NCBI RefSeq assembly: GCF_902506265.1
Contig: NZ_LR733556.1
Span: 1,543,871 to 1,607,870, forward strand
Length of the DNA: 64,000 nt
Direction of reading: 5' to 3'
DNA from: Flavobacterium sp. 9AF
GTDB lineage: Bacteria; Bacteroidota; Bacteroidia; Flavobacteriales; Flavobacteriaceae
Part shown: positions 36,235 through 46,900 of the stretch, piece after piece
Layout of the letters: the number at the start of each line of letters is the position of its first letter
Numbering within the stretch: position 1 is the first letter of the stretch
Program-made: the position numbers and the translations under genes
Notes under the pieces: generated by a model
Database searches by the model: none
Told to the model about the DNA's origin: nothing
Seen by the model: the letters and a program-made list of their open reading frames with translations, nothing else

Positions 36235-39200
36235 TTAAACCCAAATACTAAAACCATCATTTGAAGACCATCTTGCATGCAAAGTAAAATCGGGAATCCA
36301 TCGACTCACATCGCAACTCACACTTCCTTCAAAAACTACAGGATTAGGCATTGTTGCTGTTAGCTCTGCACCTACACCACAACTACCGCTTACACAGCCT
36401 TCATACAAATAGGTATCCACACAGCCTTTACCATACGCTCTTCCAGAGAACGAAGCTTTACCTGTAGCTTGAAAAGGTGAGAATTGTACAGTTAACTCAG
36501 CAGAAAGGTTTGTAACCAATTTACCTTGTGCGGATGCGACTTTTAAATCTAGACCTTTCCATCCAGAGTCGTAATGCTCTTTCACTCCTATATCTAGTTT
36601 ATTCTTATCTATACCAAACCAAACTCCCATTTTTAGGCCACTTCCACACATTACTTCAGCCTCAATAGGGTTTTCTTCTGTACCCATTTTTACAAAAAAT
36701 TTATCCGCCCCAAAATGGAAAAATATGGAGTCTTCATTTGCTTGACCTTCATTTAAACAGACTATATCTTTAACCTTACCCCATATTTGCCCCTTACCAT
36801 CAATACATTTGTTCACCCAATTTAAAGATCCATTAAATCTAGCTTGAAGCATCCCACTTGCATTAGAATTTTCGTTAATGGCATCTGCTTTAATATAATA
36901 ATCAATTCCTTTAATGCTCGATCCATTTAATTCGGTTACAATTTGCGCATGCCCATGCAATGTTCTTCCATTATCATAAGCTGTTCTTACAAAAGCTTCA
37001 GCTACAATTCCAATCGAAATTTTATTGTCTGGATTTAAATCTGTAATATTCCCTAAATTATCATACGTTGGTTGCATATGATAATATGCTTTTCCTCCAA
37101 AGCCATGAGCCTCAATTATACCAGGCACAATAGGAATTATTACAAAATCCTTTTGTTTGAATTCGAAAAACCAATAGGTATAATCATTTTTATTTTCTGT
37201 TTTTTTACCTAAAATCAATTTTGTTTCTAATTGTTTGGCTACAGGTTGTTTGGCTTCATAATTCCCTTCTAATATAAAATAATCACCCCATTTTTCATCA
37301 TGTGCTATTTTAAATCCCCCACCAAATTTTTGTGCTCCATCTTCATAAGCACCACTAATACCTTTTCCGTCATCTGAAATAGTAATATTATTTTCAAAAG
37401 GATTTGTATAATGTTCCGTTTCATAATACGGTCCTCCTTTTGTTTTATTTAATTGGTATGCCACATTATTTTTCTTACTTAAAATTTCTACATCATAAAA
37501 ATCCCCAACAGATTTTTCAGGATTAGGAGCTATTCCTTTGTATTTAAAACCCATTTCCTTTTTAGAATGTATTTCAATTTCTGGACCTAAGTTAACTTCG
37601 CCAACAAATAAGAAATCCGCATCCGTTTTTGTTCCTCCTCTTTTTATTTTCATTCTATCCACCCCAAAGTGAAACTTATAGTAAGTAGCAAATTTTTTAG
37701 TTCCTTCACATACTGATTCTGAATTGAGAGAAAAGTTAGTATTATATGAGACACTCCCTTCAGGATTAATAAAAAGTTCACACATTGACATATTCTGGGC
37801 TTCAAAGCCCTTGTTTTTAGCATCTTTAATAGTTAAACTTGGATAAACTACAATAGAATTATTTTCAAATCTTCCTGAAGATATTGTAAAGTAAGCCATA
37901 CTTCCTGATTGATTTTTAGACAAATAATATTTCTTATTGTAGTCAAATATTAGATAGGCTTCTTGTAATTTATTTTCATCGATTGATAAATTTATAAGAG
38001 ACCAATCATTTAAAAAAGGAACATAGATTTGCCCTTTAACATTTAATAAAACTAACTTATTATATTTAATTAGAAAATCACTTTTGTCTAGTTTTGTCGT
38101 AAACCCAGCAATATTAGTATTCGATTTTACTAAATTTTCTCCTTTTTTGTTATTTGTATATCCTTTGCCATTATTATAAATGTTGTCAAAACTTAAATTA
38201 ATTGTAGAAGGTTTCGTTTCACCTGTCTTCATAGGCAATTTAACCTCAACTAAAAATTTATCTAAATTTAATCCATAGGGATAATTTTTGAATTTATCTC
38301 TTATAACACCTTCTGGAGATAAATGAACATACATCTCTTTTATATCAGCATATACAGATTTATCTTTATTAATTTGCCAATGTAATGGGGTTTCTAATTT
38401 ATACGAGAAATTCAAATTAGCCATTTCCTTGAAAGGAATTTCTAAGCTAGTTAGAGATAATGAGGTTCCATCTGTTTCTATCTTTACAGAAGCATTTTTT
38501 GAACTTGCTTTTGGAACAATAATCTTCCCGCTTAAACTAGATTTAACCTCTAACCCTTTTATAATAGCAACCACTCCGTTTGAATCAAAATTTACATCAA
38601 TACCATTATTTAATAAATTGGTCATCTTTGTAGTGGCATAATTTATGCTTCCATCTATTTTATTACTAAAAGATAAATTAACAGTTTGTTCTAAAGCTGT
38701 TTCAAAAACATATTGTTCGTCTCTACTTGAAGAACCCGATTTCCAAATAAAAAAATTTGTCTTCCATTTTGATTTTACTTTAGCTACATTCTTTCCTAAA
38801 TTTTCATCTACTATAAAAACACCATTATTACCTCCTTCTTTACCTTGTAAATCTGCGTTAAAAGTGATTTGTGAGAATTCAATTTCAAAACTACCTTCAC
38901 TTTCTTTATTAGTAGAAAGGTTTAGAATATTTTTTTTGTATGGAAATGCGTTATCCGCTGGCATATCTATGGTTCCTTTAACAGCAGCATATATATAGGT
39001 TTTTGTTTTAGGGCGATATAAAATAGGTCTAATCTTTAAATCCTTAAACCAAACAGATATTGTGGGCCCGTTTTCCCAAAGCAAAACTTTTCCTTGTCCA
39101 GAATAAGAATCAGGATTTTTATCATTAATTTTAGTTATTTCAATAGTATAATCATTAAACTGCAATGTTTTTAAATTTGCTAAATCTGATTTATCTTTAA

Positions 39201-40779
39201 CAAAATCAATATAACTTGGCAAACTACTATCTACTATTTTTCCTTTATTAAGTCCTATAACTCTCCATGCTTTTATGCTTTCATCTTGATCTACTTGTGT
39301 TTTCATCGTAAAAGATGTTTCTTTAAATGGACCTATCCCGTAGATACCTTTGTTTGAAAAAAGATTTTCATTCAATTCACTTTTATTAGTAATATCTGTA
39401 GATTGTAATATATATTCCTCTACAGATTTATTTTTTGATGCTGTCCAAGTATAATTTACTGTAACACCTCCATCTATTTTTTCTCCTTGAGTAGGTGTTA
39501 AAATTTTGATACGATCTTTATCTTGCATTTCGCTAATTTCAAACATTCCTAAATTGCTCTTATCAACTATTGAGTTGTTTTTATCTACAGCAATCACTCT
39601 CCAAGCGTATTTCCCTTTTTGATTTATTATGGCTATGGGCAAAAAGGCTTTTTTATTTTTACCCGCATTTATTTTGTAATAATTATAATTATCAATAAAT
39701 AAAGATTCTGAAACATCAGACCATTGTTGAATATCTTTTTTTTCATGGACTGAACTCGTGTATTGTACAACATATTCATTTACTACATCCTTTTTAGATG
39801 CTTCCCAAGAAAACTCTAATTCAACACCATTAGAGATTTTTTCTTTATTACTAGGATTAATCAAAACAATGGTGTTTTGATTTTGTAATGAGGGAAGTTG
39901 GGATAAATTTTTAGATTCATACACAAAGCTACAAACCTCACTATTTCCATTATTTTGAAGATTCAAAGGTACTCCTGCTCTTACTCCAGAAGCTGGAGGC
40001 AAAACTGTTACTCTCCACGCGTATTTTTTTCCGTTTTTAAGAAGGGGTTGTGAAGGTCCGTAAACCAATGAAAATGAATGAGTAATAGTTTCAAAAAATG
40101 CAGGTGTAGTAGCACTATTCATTGCTTCATTAGGATTACGAGTAGAAGGAACTAATTCAACAATTTTTAATTTATATTGACTTCCTGCAGGAGCTCCTTG
40201 TGGAGGCAACCATGAAAAAACTATATTTTGAATAGGTCCAGATTGGAGGGTTTCATTACAAATAGGTGAAATTAATTGAGGTGGAGTTAGTTGCTCTATA
40301 GAAAATGAATTACTACAACCTAAGGGTTCAGGATCACTCAATGGATTACCTGTGTTATAATCTAGTACTTGTACACATAGAGTGTAATTTCCTTCTGGTA
40401 TGCCAGAACCCCGAAATAAAGCATTCTTATTTATACCCGATACAATAGATGAATTAAAATCGAGATAATTTTTTAAATCAATTCCTGTAATCATTTTTTG
40501 CTGATACGCATTTAACACAAGAGGAGATGCAGGTCTATAATTATCTGAAGTCGCAATAGTAATACCATTATCACCTGTTATTGATGCTTTTAATTTTACA
40601 TTTGCATTAGTATAAGACAATAAACTTATTACTACTTTATTTGAAGTATTCAAATAATCTTGAAGATAAGTAGAATAAGGAGGAAGCACTTGTACTGTTA
40701 CATTAACAGTAGGTGCTGTTTGCGCAAAAAGATGCTGTAAACTCCAAAAGGCGATAAGTAATAAATATTTTTTTTTCAT
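36235..40779 (-). CDS. Giant secreted protein, TANFOR-like N-terminus
   Basis: 1514 residues. Signal peptide YLLLIAFWSLQHLFAQ. Residues about 25-165 contain VQVLPPYSTYLQDYLNTSNKV, as in the Bacteroidota-specific domain called TANFOR (recognised from memory, not by search). Residues about 165-530 are three FN3-like or SusE-like modules (IVFSWLPPQGAPAGSQYKLKI, LEFSWEASKKDVVNEYVVQY, VNYTWTASKNKSVEEYILQS). The remainder is beta-rich, with an insertion-like lattice of repeated phrases. The C-terminus is unusual: cysteine-containing GKGCVDTYLYEGCVSGSCGVGAEL and SVSCDVSRWIPDFTLHARW. It lies between an outer-membrane barrel gene and an FN3 gene on the same strand. The function is unknown; the trio looks like a surface structure or secretion unit. 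Confidence 0.7.
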   Translation of the reverse strand: MKKKYLLLIAFWSLQHLFAQTAPTVNVTVQVLPPYSTYLQDYLNTSNKVVISLLSYTNANVKLKASITGDNGITIATSDNYRPASPLVLNAYQQKMITGIDLKNYLDFNSSIVSGINKNALFRGSGIPEGNYTLCVQVLDYNTGNPLSDPEPLGCSNSFSIEQLTPPQLISPICNETLQSGPIQNIVFSWLPPQGAPAGSQYKLKIVELVPSTRNPNEAMNSATTPAFFETITHSFSLVYGPSQPLLKNGKKYAWRVTVLPPASGVRAGVPLNLQNNGNSEVCSFVYESKNLSQLPSLQNQNTIVLINPSNKEKISNGVELEFSWEASKKDVVNEYVVQYTSSVHEKKDIQQWSDVSESLFIDNYNYYKINAGKNKKAFLPIAIINQKGKYAWRVIAVDKNNSIVDKSNLGMFEISEMQDKDRIKILTPTQGEKIDGGVTVNYTWTASKNKSVEEYILQSTDITNKSELNENLFSNKGIYGIGPFKETSFTMKTQVDQDESIKAWRVIGLNKGKIVDSSLPSYIDFVKDKSDLANLKTLQFNDYTIEITKINDKNPDSYSGQGKVLLWENGPTISVWFKDLKIRPILYRPKTKTYIYAAVKGTIDMPADNAFPYKKNILNLSTNKESEGSFEIEFSQITFNADLQGKEGGNNGVFIVDENLGKNVAKVKSKWKTNFFIWKSGSSSRDEQYVFETALEQTVNLSFSNKIDGSINYATTKMTNLLNNGIDVNFDSNGVVAIIKGLEVKSSLSGKIIVPKASSKNASVKIETDGTSLSLTSLEIPFKEMANLNFSYKLETPLHWQINKDKSVYADIKEMYVHLSPEGVIRDKFKNYPYGLNLDKFLVEVKLPMKTGETKPSTINLSFDNIYNNGKGYTNNKKGENLVKSNTNIAGFTTKLDKSDFLIKYNKLVLLNVKGQIYVPFLNDWSLINLSIDENKLQEAYLIFDYNKKYYLSKNQSGSMAYFTISSGRFENNSIVVYPSLTIKDAKNKGFEAQNMSMCELFINPEGSVSYNTNFSLNSESVCEGTKKFATYYKFHFGVDRMKIKRGGTKTDADFLFVGEVNLGPEIEIHSKKEMGFKYKGIAPNPEKSVGDFYDVEILSKKNNVAYQLNKTKGGPYYETEHYTNPFENNITISDDGKGISGAYEDGAQKFGGGFKIAHDEKWGDYFILEGNYEAKQPVAKQLETKLILGKKTENKNDYTYWFFEFKQKDFVIIPIVPGIIEAHGFGGKAYYHMQPTYDNLGNITDLNPDNKISIGIVAEAFVRTAYDNGRTLHGHAQIVTELNGSSIKGIDYYIKADAINENSNASGMLQARFNGSLNWVNKCIDGKGQIWGKVKDIVCLNEGQANEDSIFFHFGADKFFVKMGTEENPIEAEVMCGSGLKMGVWFGIDKNKLDIGVKEHYDSGWKGLDLKVASAQGKLVTNLSAELTVQFSPFQATGKASFSGRAYGKGCVDTYLYEGCVSGSCGVGAELTATMPNPVVFEGSVSCDVSRWIPDFTLHARWSSNDGFSIWV

Positions 40780-40871
40780 CAGTATAAATATTTAAGTAAG
40801 AAAGTAATGATGCTTATAAAATCATTTCTAATAATTAACTATTTGTGATATTCTTTTTCAATTAGATAATT

Positions 40872-42545
40872 TTAGAACGTGTAGGTATAACCTAAATCAA
40901 TATTAAATTCTCTAAAAGAGCTATTATTTATATTTTTAGATTGATTATCTAAAAACATTCCCATGAGTGCAAGACCATGATGATCGTTTATTTTATAATT
41001 ACTCTGCAATGAAAAATTAAAAATATTGGCAAATTCTTCTTTGTTTAGTAATTGTTTGGTTGCATTTCCAGTAAAACTCGTTGTTAATTGATTATTTAAA
41101 AAGGGTTTAGATACATTTATTCCTATACCATTTAATCTATTATTATTTGCTTCAGAATCAAAATGAGACAGGATATAATTTATTCCAAATGTAAGTCCTG
41201 ACTTATTAAAAATTATATTACTATTATGATTTATATTATATATTTCGTAATCGGTCAAAATTGCAGTATTGGGATTTCTATCAGTCATCCATTGCTTATT
41301 AAGCAGAATAGTATGAAAGTGTGTGAACTTTTCTTTAACAAAAGTAAATCTTGGCAATGCCACTATATTCTGAGAGACGAATGATTGTTGTGTAGCTTGG
41401 TTGGGAATTTTTAATCCTTTTCCCTGTTCTCCAGAAAAATTTGCGTACAAGAGATTGAATCCAAAAAATTTGTTTAAATTCCAATCCAATCCTATATTTC
41501 CTATAAACCTTTTTGTTGTATATGCTTTCTTATTTAATAAATTATCTGTTTGTTGTCCAGCACTTGCATTAATTTTAAGTTTTTTATTTAAAAAATAAGC
41601 AGAAGGTTCTAAAGTTATATTTTGTATATCCGTTTGAAAATAGTAAGAACCCATACTTTGAAAATCTGGCTCAACTCTTCTGTATTTTGCTTTTATTTTA
41701 TAATTATTTTCTTCATATCTTATTTCTGATTGATAAGCATTATACCATTGAGAAGAAGAATTGGCATTTATTAATGAAGTAAATTTTTGTAATGGAGAAT
41801 CTTCATCTAATTCTTGAGCGTTTATATCTCTTGTAAAAATACTTGAGGCAACATCAACATCCCAAAAAAGATGATTAGTTAACTTCAATTTTGAAGAAAT
41901 ACCTGCTACAATATTTTCACTCGGTAAAACTTGTGTTAAAGTAGGAATTGTTTGTAAAGAATTTTGATCATCCTTCCCTTTCAAATAAATAAAATCCACA
42001 TGACTTGTTTCTGTTCCATAACCTAGTCGCATTGCATATCCTATACGTTTAAATGTGGGCATAATGGCTTCCGGAGAAGTTAAATCTTCTTCCACGGCTC
42101 TGTTCAATCTACCATACAATAAACCAAAACGAAATTTATCCGGATTGAGTTCTACTCCACCACCCATTACCGTTTGTCCAGACCAAGTAAAAGGCGACCA
42201 TGACAAGTTAGAATAACCCAAATGCAATTTAGCCCATTTATAAGATGGAGATAAAGCAAATTGATTGAAAGGTTGTCTAAATGTCCTTTCTTGTTCGCTT
42301 ACTGTAAAAGAAAAAGGAATTTCAACTCCGTATAATTTCAAAACTGGACTACCTGTTAAATACCATGAAAAATCTTTTCTTCTTGGATCTATTCCATTCA
42401 CATTATAGTACGATCCATAAGTTGAAAACGAGCCTATAATTTCAACAGCTTTTTGTTTCGATATATTTTCTATTTCTTGTGAAAAACAATTTTCAAACAA
42501 TACAAGAATAAAAAATAATATTATTAACCATTTATTCCATTTCAT
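40872..42545 (-). CDS. Outer-membrane beta-barrel protein of the TANFOR operon
   Basis: 557 residues. Signal peptide WLIILFFILVLFENCFSQ. The mature part is alternating aromatic beta strands throughout (WYLTGSPVLKLYGVEIPFSF, YKWAKLHLGYSNLSW, YKIKAKYRRVEPDFQSMGSYYF), ending in the outer-membrane signature IDLGYTYTF. No plug or POTRA domain is visible. The next gene on the strand, the giant secreted protein, starts 92 bp downstream. A role in exporting or anchoring that protein is possible but unproven. Confidence 0.75.
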   Translation of the reverse strand: MKWNKWLIILFFILVLFENCFSQEIENISKQKAVEIIGSFSTYGSYYNVNGIDPRRKDFSWYLTGSPVLKLYGVEIPFSFTVSEQERTFRQPFNQFALSPSYKWAKLHLGYSNLSWSPFTWSGQTVMGGGVELNPDKFRFGLLYGRLNRAVEEDLTSPEAIMPTFKRIGYAMRLGYGTETSHVDFIYLKGKDDQNSLQTIPTLTQVLPSENIVAGISSKLKLTNHLFWDVDVASSIFTRDINAQELDEDSPLQKFTSLINANSSSQWYNAYQSEIRYEENNYKIKAKYRRVEPDFQSMGSYYFQTDIQNITLEPSAYFLNKKLKINASAGQQTDNLLNKKAYTTKRFIGNIGLDWNLNKFFGFNLLYANFSGEQGKGLKIPNQATQQSFVSQNIVALPRFTFVKEKFTHFHTILLNKQWMTDRNPNTAILTDYEIYNINHNSNIIFNKSGLTFGINYILSHFDSEANNNRLNGIGINVSKPFLNNQLTTSFTGNATKQLLNKEEFANIFNFSLQSNYKINDHHGLALMGMFLDNQSKNINNSSFREFNIDLGYTYTF

Positions 42546-42822
42546 AATTTGTTTGCTATTTTATAAAAAACCACAAGATGTTTATAAAAAGATGAAATGA
42601 ATTTTATTTATAAAACCGCATTTATCAACTAACTAAAAACAAAGTGCATCGATTTTTTAGTCAAAAATGCTTCATATGTTTGATGAAAAAAAGCACGGAT
42701 ATACTAACGACTTTAAAAATAGACAAACAACATATTCTTAAGAAAATGGAAATTATATCTTTATCAAATGATTATAAAATAGTATGTAAACAAGAGTTTG
42801 AAAGAAAACTCAAAAAAAGTCA
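42546..42822. other. Intergenic region between thioredoxin and barrel gene (with terminator, 324 bp)
   Basis: This stretch of low complexity holds the upstream region of the barrel gene at its left and the thioredoxin terminator at its right (42823-42856). No exact TAnnTTTG lies on the minus strand within 150 bp of the barrel start. A frame of 88 codons (42644-42910) exists on the + strand but runs through the terminator hairpin and into the thioredoxin gene and is rejected. ATAGACAAA at 42719 resembles the LytTR-linked motif but has no partner 20-21 bp away. Confidence 0.6.
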
Positions 42823-42856
42823 AAAAAAAAGTCTAGCTTTCACTAGACTTTTTTTT
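42823..42856 (-). terminator. Terminator of trxA
   Basis: AAAAAAAAGTCTAG (42823-42836) and CTAGACTTTTTTTT (42843-42856) pair perfectly over 14 bp around CTTTCA. It lies 13 bp beyond the thioredoxin stop codon; its symmetry allows action in both directions. Confidence 0.92.
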
Positions 42857-42869
42857 CATTGTAAATCAA

Positions 42870-43187
42870 TTATAATAACTTATCAATTAAGTCAGTATAA
42901 GTTTTTTTAGGAGCTACTCCTACTTGTCTGTCAGTAACTTCTCCATTTTGGAATATTAAAACAGTTGGAATGTTTCTAACACCATATTTAGCTGCGAATT
43001 CTTGATTTGCGTCTACATCCACTTTTCCAACTACTGCTTTTCCTTCATACTCAGTAGCTACCTCATCGATAACTGGTCCAACCATTCTACATGGTCCACA
43101 CCAAGCTGCCCAAAAATCTACTACTACTGGTTTATCTGATTTTAATACTACTTCTTCAAAAGTTGCATCTGTAATTGCTAATGCCAT
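42870..43187 (-). CDS. trxA: Thioredoxin
   Basis: 105 residues, cytoplasmic. The active site is Cys30-Gly-Pro-Cys33 in DFWAAWCGPCRMVGP, the cis-proline loop is VRNIPTVLIFQNGE, and the conserved Asp is in VVDFW. It is the general disulfide reductant, including for the class Ia ribonucleotide reductase encoded in this window. It has its own -7 element and a strong terminator, so it is transcribed alone. Confidence 0.96.
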   Translation of the reverse strand: MALAITDATFEEVVLKSDKPVVVDFWAAWCGPCRMVGPVIDEVATEYEGKAVVGKVDVDANQEFAAKYGVRNIPTVLIFQNGEVTDRQVGVAPKKTYTDLIDKLL

Positions 43188-43250
43188 TTCTTTCTTTTTT
43201 TATATTTAAAAATTGCTTTACCTAACTTTGAGTTTGTTTGAACTCGATTA

Positions 43251-43258
43251 CAAATTTA
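43251..43258 (-). promoter_or_regulatory. -7 element of trxA
   Basis: The minus strand reads TAAATTTG, matching TAnnTTTG, 63 bp upstream of the ATG at 43187. The nearest TTG lies only 13 bp further upstream, shorter than usual. Confidence 0.5.
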
Positions 43259-43325
43259 GAAATAAAAATTCCAATTTTTCTAATTTAATATAAATTTTGC
43301 CTATAGCTCAATTTAAAAACTGAAT

Positions 43326-43910
43326 TTATAAATTCTTTAACACATTTACTAATACGTTACCGCTTAATCGTTTGGAATAATCAGGATTAATATATAAGAA
43401 TTCAATTTCTTGATTCTCATTTAAAACATAAACCGTTGGTACGGGTAACCAATTCGTATTTTTATTCTCGGAATATTTTCCTAACATCTTACTGTACTTT
43501 TCTGGAGCTGCAAAAGCAATCCCTAAAGCTTTTGAAAAATCTCCCTGACTATCCGAAAATAACTGATAATTCAATTTGTCTTTTTCTGTTGTTTCTTTTA
43601 AAAAAGAAGGGGCATCTGGACTTACTGCTATAATTTGGTAACCCAAACTCAAAATATCTTTTTCTATTTCTTGCATATCGGCCAATTGCGCATTGCAATA
43701 AGGACACCAACCACCTCTATATATAATTAAAACTGTATTTTTTGTAAAAATTGAACTAGTTGACACTTTTTTACTATTACTGTCTTGAAGATCCACATTT
43801 GGAATTTTTTCACCTATTAACAGAGGAGAAATATTTTCAGGCTTATCGGCTATTTGTGCTTGTAAAGAAACCATTAAACTAAACACGATAATTGTAACTA
43901 CTTTTTTCAT
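43326..43910 (-). CDS. Exported peroxiredoxin/redoxin-like protein
   Basis: 194 residues. The signal peptide KVVTIIVFSLMVSLQAQ predicts periplasmic location. Thioredoxin fold with Cys69-Pro-Tyr-Cys72 in YRGGWCPYCNAQL, followed by IIAVSPDAPSFL and the proline in LPVPTVYVLNENQEI. The C-x-x-C with the YRGGWCPYC context is shared by AhpC/TSA-like 'peroxiredoxin-like' proteins. It probably acts on peroxides or on disulfides in the envelope; the substrate is unknown. An exact TAnnTTTG (TACTTTTG, minus strand, 43942-43935) lies 25 bp upstream of the ATG, so it is a separate transcript from dnaE. Confidence 0.85.
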   Translation of the reverse strand: MKKVVTIIVFSLMVSLQAQIADKPENISPLLIGEKIPNVDLQDSNSKKVSTSSIFTKNTVLIIYRGGWCPYCNAQLADMQEIEKDILSLGYQIIAVSPDAPSFLKETTEKDKLNYQLFSDSQGDFSKALGIAFAAPEKYSKMLGKYSENKNTNWLPVPTVYVLNENQEIEFLYINPDYSKRLSGNVLVNVLKNL

Positions 43911-43934
43911 TTTATTATTTTGTAAATTCTAATA

Positions 43935-43942
43935 CAAAAGTA
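43935..43942 (-). promoter_or_regulatory. -7 element of the redoxin-like gene
   Basis: The minus strand reads TACTTTTG (TAnnTTTG), 25 bp upstream of the ATG at 43910; no -33 TTG is visible. Confidence 0.5.
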
Positions 43943-43979
43943 TTTCATCTATCGTTTTTGGTTTGTCATCTAGCTAACA

Positions 43980-46900
43980 TTAATTGAGTTTAAAATTAAT
44001 TTGCATGCTTTCCAGTTCCTGTAAGAGTTCGTTAGAAATTTTAACTTTCATTTTCCTACTCGGCATACTCAACTTCGTTACCACTTTTATTTCTTCTACC
44101 TCTTTAATTGTAGGAGCAATTGCAACTGACTCTAATGCTTCTTCCGAATCTGTATCATCACTCACATCTATAGTTTCGTCTTCAACCGTTTCGATAATTT
44201 GTTTCTTTATTTTTTCCAACTCCATAACTTCAATAGTAACGGTGTTCTCGCCTTTTTCTTTGGTAAACAAATCATATAAAGATTGAATTAAGCTTTCACT
44301 TAAATCGGTAATACTAAATTGTAAAATCAGTTTTTTTGCAAAAGTCGTCAACACATCTTGCAACATTTTTACTTCTATAAATTGTAATCGTGGATCTCCT
44401 TTTTTCCCTTCAGCGTTTACCCAACCTTCTTTTACTACCAATTTAATAAAGGTAAAATTGTTTTGAATTAAAAAGTGCCTAAACTTTAAATATTCTTCTC
44501 CAAAAATTCTAAATTCGTAGGTTTCATCATAACCTTCCAAAGTAAACATACCCCAACCTTTTCCATTTTTTGCCACACGGTGTTCTACTCTGGTAATGAT
44601 TCCACCAATACTAATATTTTTACCAACGAAATTATTTAAATCTTTCAGCTCTTCTAACTTCGCATTACAGAAATATTTCATCTCATATTTATAATCATCC
44701 AAAGGGTGACCCGAAATATAAATCCCAACTACTTCTTTTTCTTTGGCCAATTTTTCCATGGTATTCCATTCTTCACAAGGTGGAACAACCGGTTCAGCTA
44801 TTTGTACTTCGGAAGCATCACCAAACAAACTGACTTGAGAAGAATTCTCATTTTCTTGAAACTTAGAACCATATCGCATCGCTTTTTCCAAGAAAGTAAT
44901 ATGATCGCCTTCCTCATGAAAATATTGCGCTCTATGTGTATCTGAAAAACAATCAAAACCACCTGCTAAAGCTAAATTTTCAAATGCTTTTTTATTGGCT
45001 GCACGCAAATCGATTCGTTTAGCTAAATCAAAAATAGATTTGTATTTGCCCTCTTTTCTACTTTCAACAATCGTATTTACAGCTCCTTCACCCACACCTT
45101 TAATGGCTCCCATTCCAAAGCGAATGGCATAGTCTTCATTTACGGTAAATTTATAATAGGATTCATTCACATCTGGACCTAAAACGGCTAATCCCATACG
45201 TTTACACTCTTCCATAAAGAAAGAAACCTGCTTAATATCATTCATATTATTAGAAAGCACGGCTGCCATATATTCCGCTGGATAATGTGCTTTTAAATAA
45301 GCGGTTTGATAGGCTACCCAAGCATAACAAGTAGAGTGTGATTTATTGAAGGCATAACTTGCAAAGGCTTCCCAGTCTTTCCATATTTTTTCTAAAACAG
45401 TAGCATTATGTCCTTTTGCTGCCGCTTGCTCTACAAACTTAGGCTTCATTTTGTCCAAAACATCTTTCTGCTTTTTCCCCATTGCCTTACGCAAGACATC
45501 GGCTTCACCTTTTGTAAAACCCGCTAAAGATTGAGACAAAAGCATTACCTGTTCCTGATATACCGTAATTCCGTAGGTTTCACCTAAATATTCTTCACAG
45601 GCATCTAAATCATATACAATAGGTTCTTCTCCATTTTTTCTTCTTACGAATGAAGGAATGTATTCCAAAGGACCTGGACGATACAACGCATTCATGGCAA
45701 TTAAGTCACCAAAAACGGTTGGTTTCAAATCCTTCATGTACTTTTGCATTCCCGGTGACTCATATTGGAAGATTCCAACCGTTTCCCCTCTTTGGAATAA
45801 CTCATAGGTTTTTGGATCGTCTATAGGAAATTCGTCTGGATTCAATTGAATTCCCGTTCGATATTTAACTAATTTAACGGTATCTTTTATTAAGGTTAGG
45901 GTCTTCAGACCCAAGAAGTCCATTTTTAATAATCCAGCGCTTTCAGCAACCGAGTTATCAAATTGGGTGACATATAAATCAGAATCTTTAGCCGTTGTTA
46001 CCGGAACATAATTGGTAATATCAGAAGGTGTAATAATTACCCCACACGCATGAATTCCGGTATTACGCATCGAACCTTCTAATATTTTTGCTTGCTGAAT
46101 CGTTTCACCAGCTAAATCACCTTCGTTTGCGATGGCAATTAATTCTTTAACTCGATCAAACTCATCCGAACGTAAGGCTTTTTTAACCTCTTCTTCTTTT
46201 TCAGAAATGAATCGGGCTAAATTCCATTTGGAAGGCATCATTCCTGGAATTAATTTGGCAATTCGATCGGCTTCAAACAAAGGTAAATCCAGCACACGAG
46301 CCGTATCTCGAATAGCTGATTTTGTTGCCATTTTACCATACGTGATAATTTGCGCTACCTGATTGGCTCCGTATTTTTTAATTACGTAATCCATCACACG
46401 TCCACGTCCTTCATCATCAAAATCAATATCAATATCGGGCATGGATACACGATCTGGGTTTAAGAAACGCTCAAAAAGTAAATCGTATTTAATAGGATCT
46501 ATATTTGTAATTCCTAAACAGTATGCTACCGCAGAACCCGCAGCCGAACCACGACCTGGACCTACAGAAACATCCATTTTTCTAGCTTCAGCAATAAAAT
46601 CTTGTACAATTAAGAAATAGCCTGGATACCCTGAATTCGAAATCGTTAACAATTCAAAATCCAAACGTTCTTGAATATCTGGAGTGATTTCAGTGTACCT
46701 GCGTTTGGCACCTTCCATAGTAAGATGTCTTAAATACGCATTTTCACCTCGAACACCACCATCTTCTGCATCGGCAGGATCGACAAATTCATCTGGAATA
46801 TCGTATTTTGGTAGTAATACATCGCGATAAAGTGAGTAAATTTCGACCTTGTCAATTATTTCTTGGATGTTTATAATGGCTTCTGGTAAATCGGTAAAAA

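Noticed and set aside
34299..40779. Type IX secretion C-terminal sorting domain in the large exported proteins
   Set aside because: Neither protein ends in the expected conserved beta-sandwich with a terminal lysine-rich motif; no such claim is made.
42644..42910. 88-codon open frame on the + strand between the barrel gene and thioredoxin
   Set aside because: It runs through the thioredoxin terminator hairpin and into the opposite-strand coding region, has no clear promoter, and has no recognisable domain.
43984..44286. 100-codon + strand frame inside dnaE
   Set aside because: The opposite strand encodes the well-supported C-terminus of DnaE; composition is that of a shadow frame.
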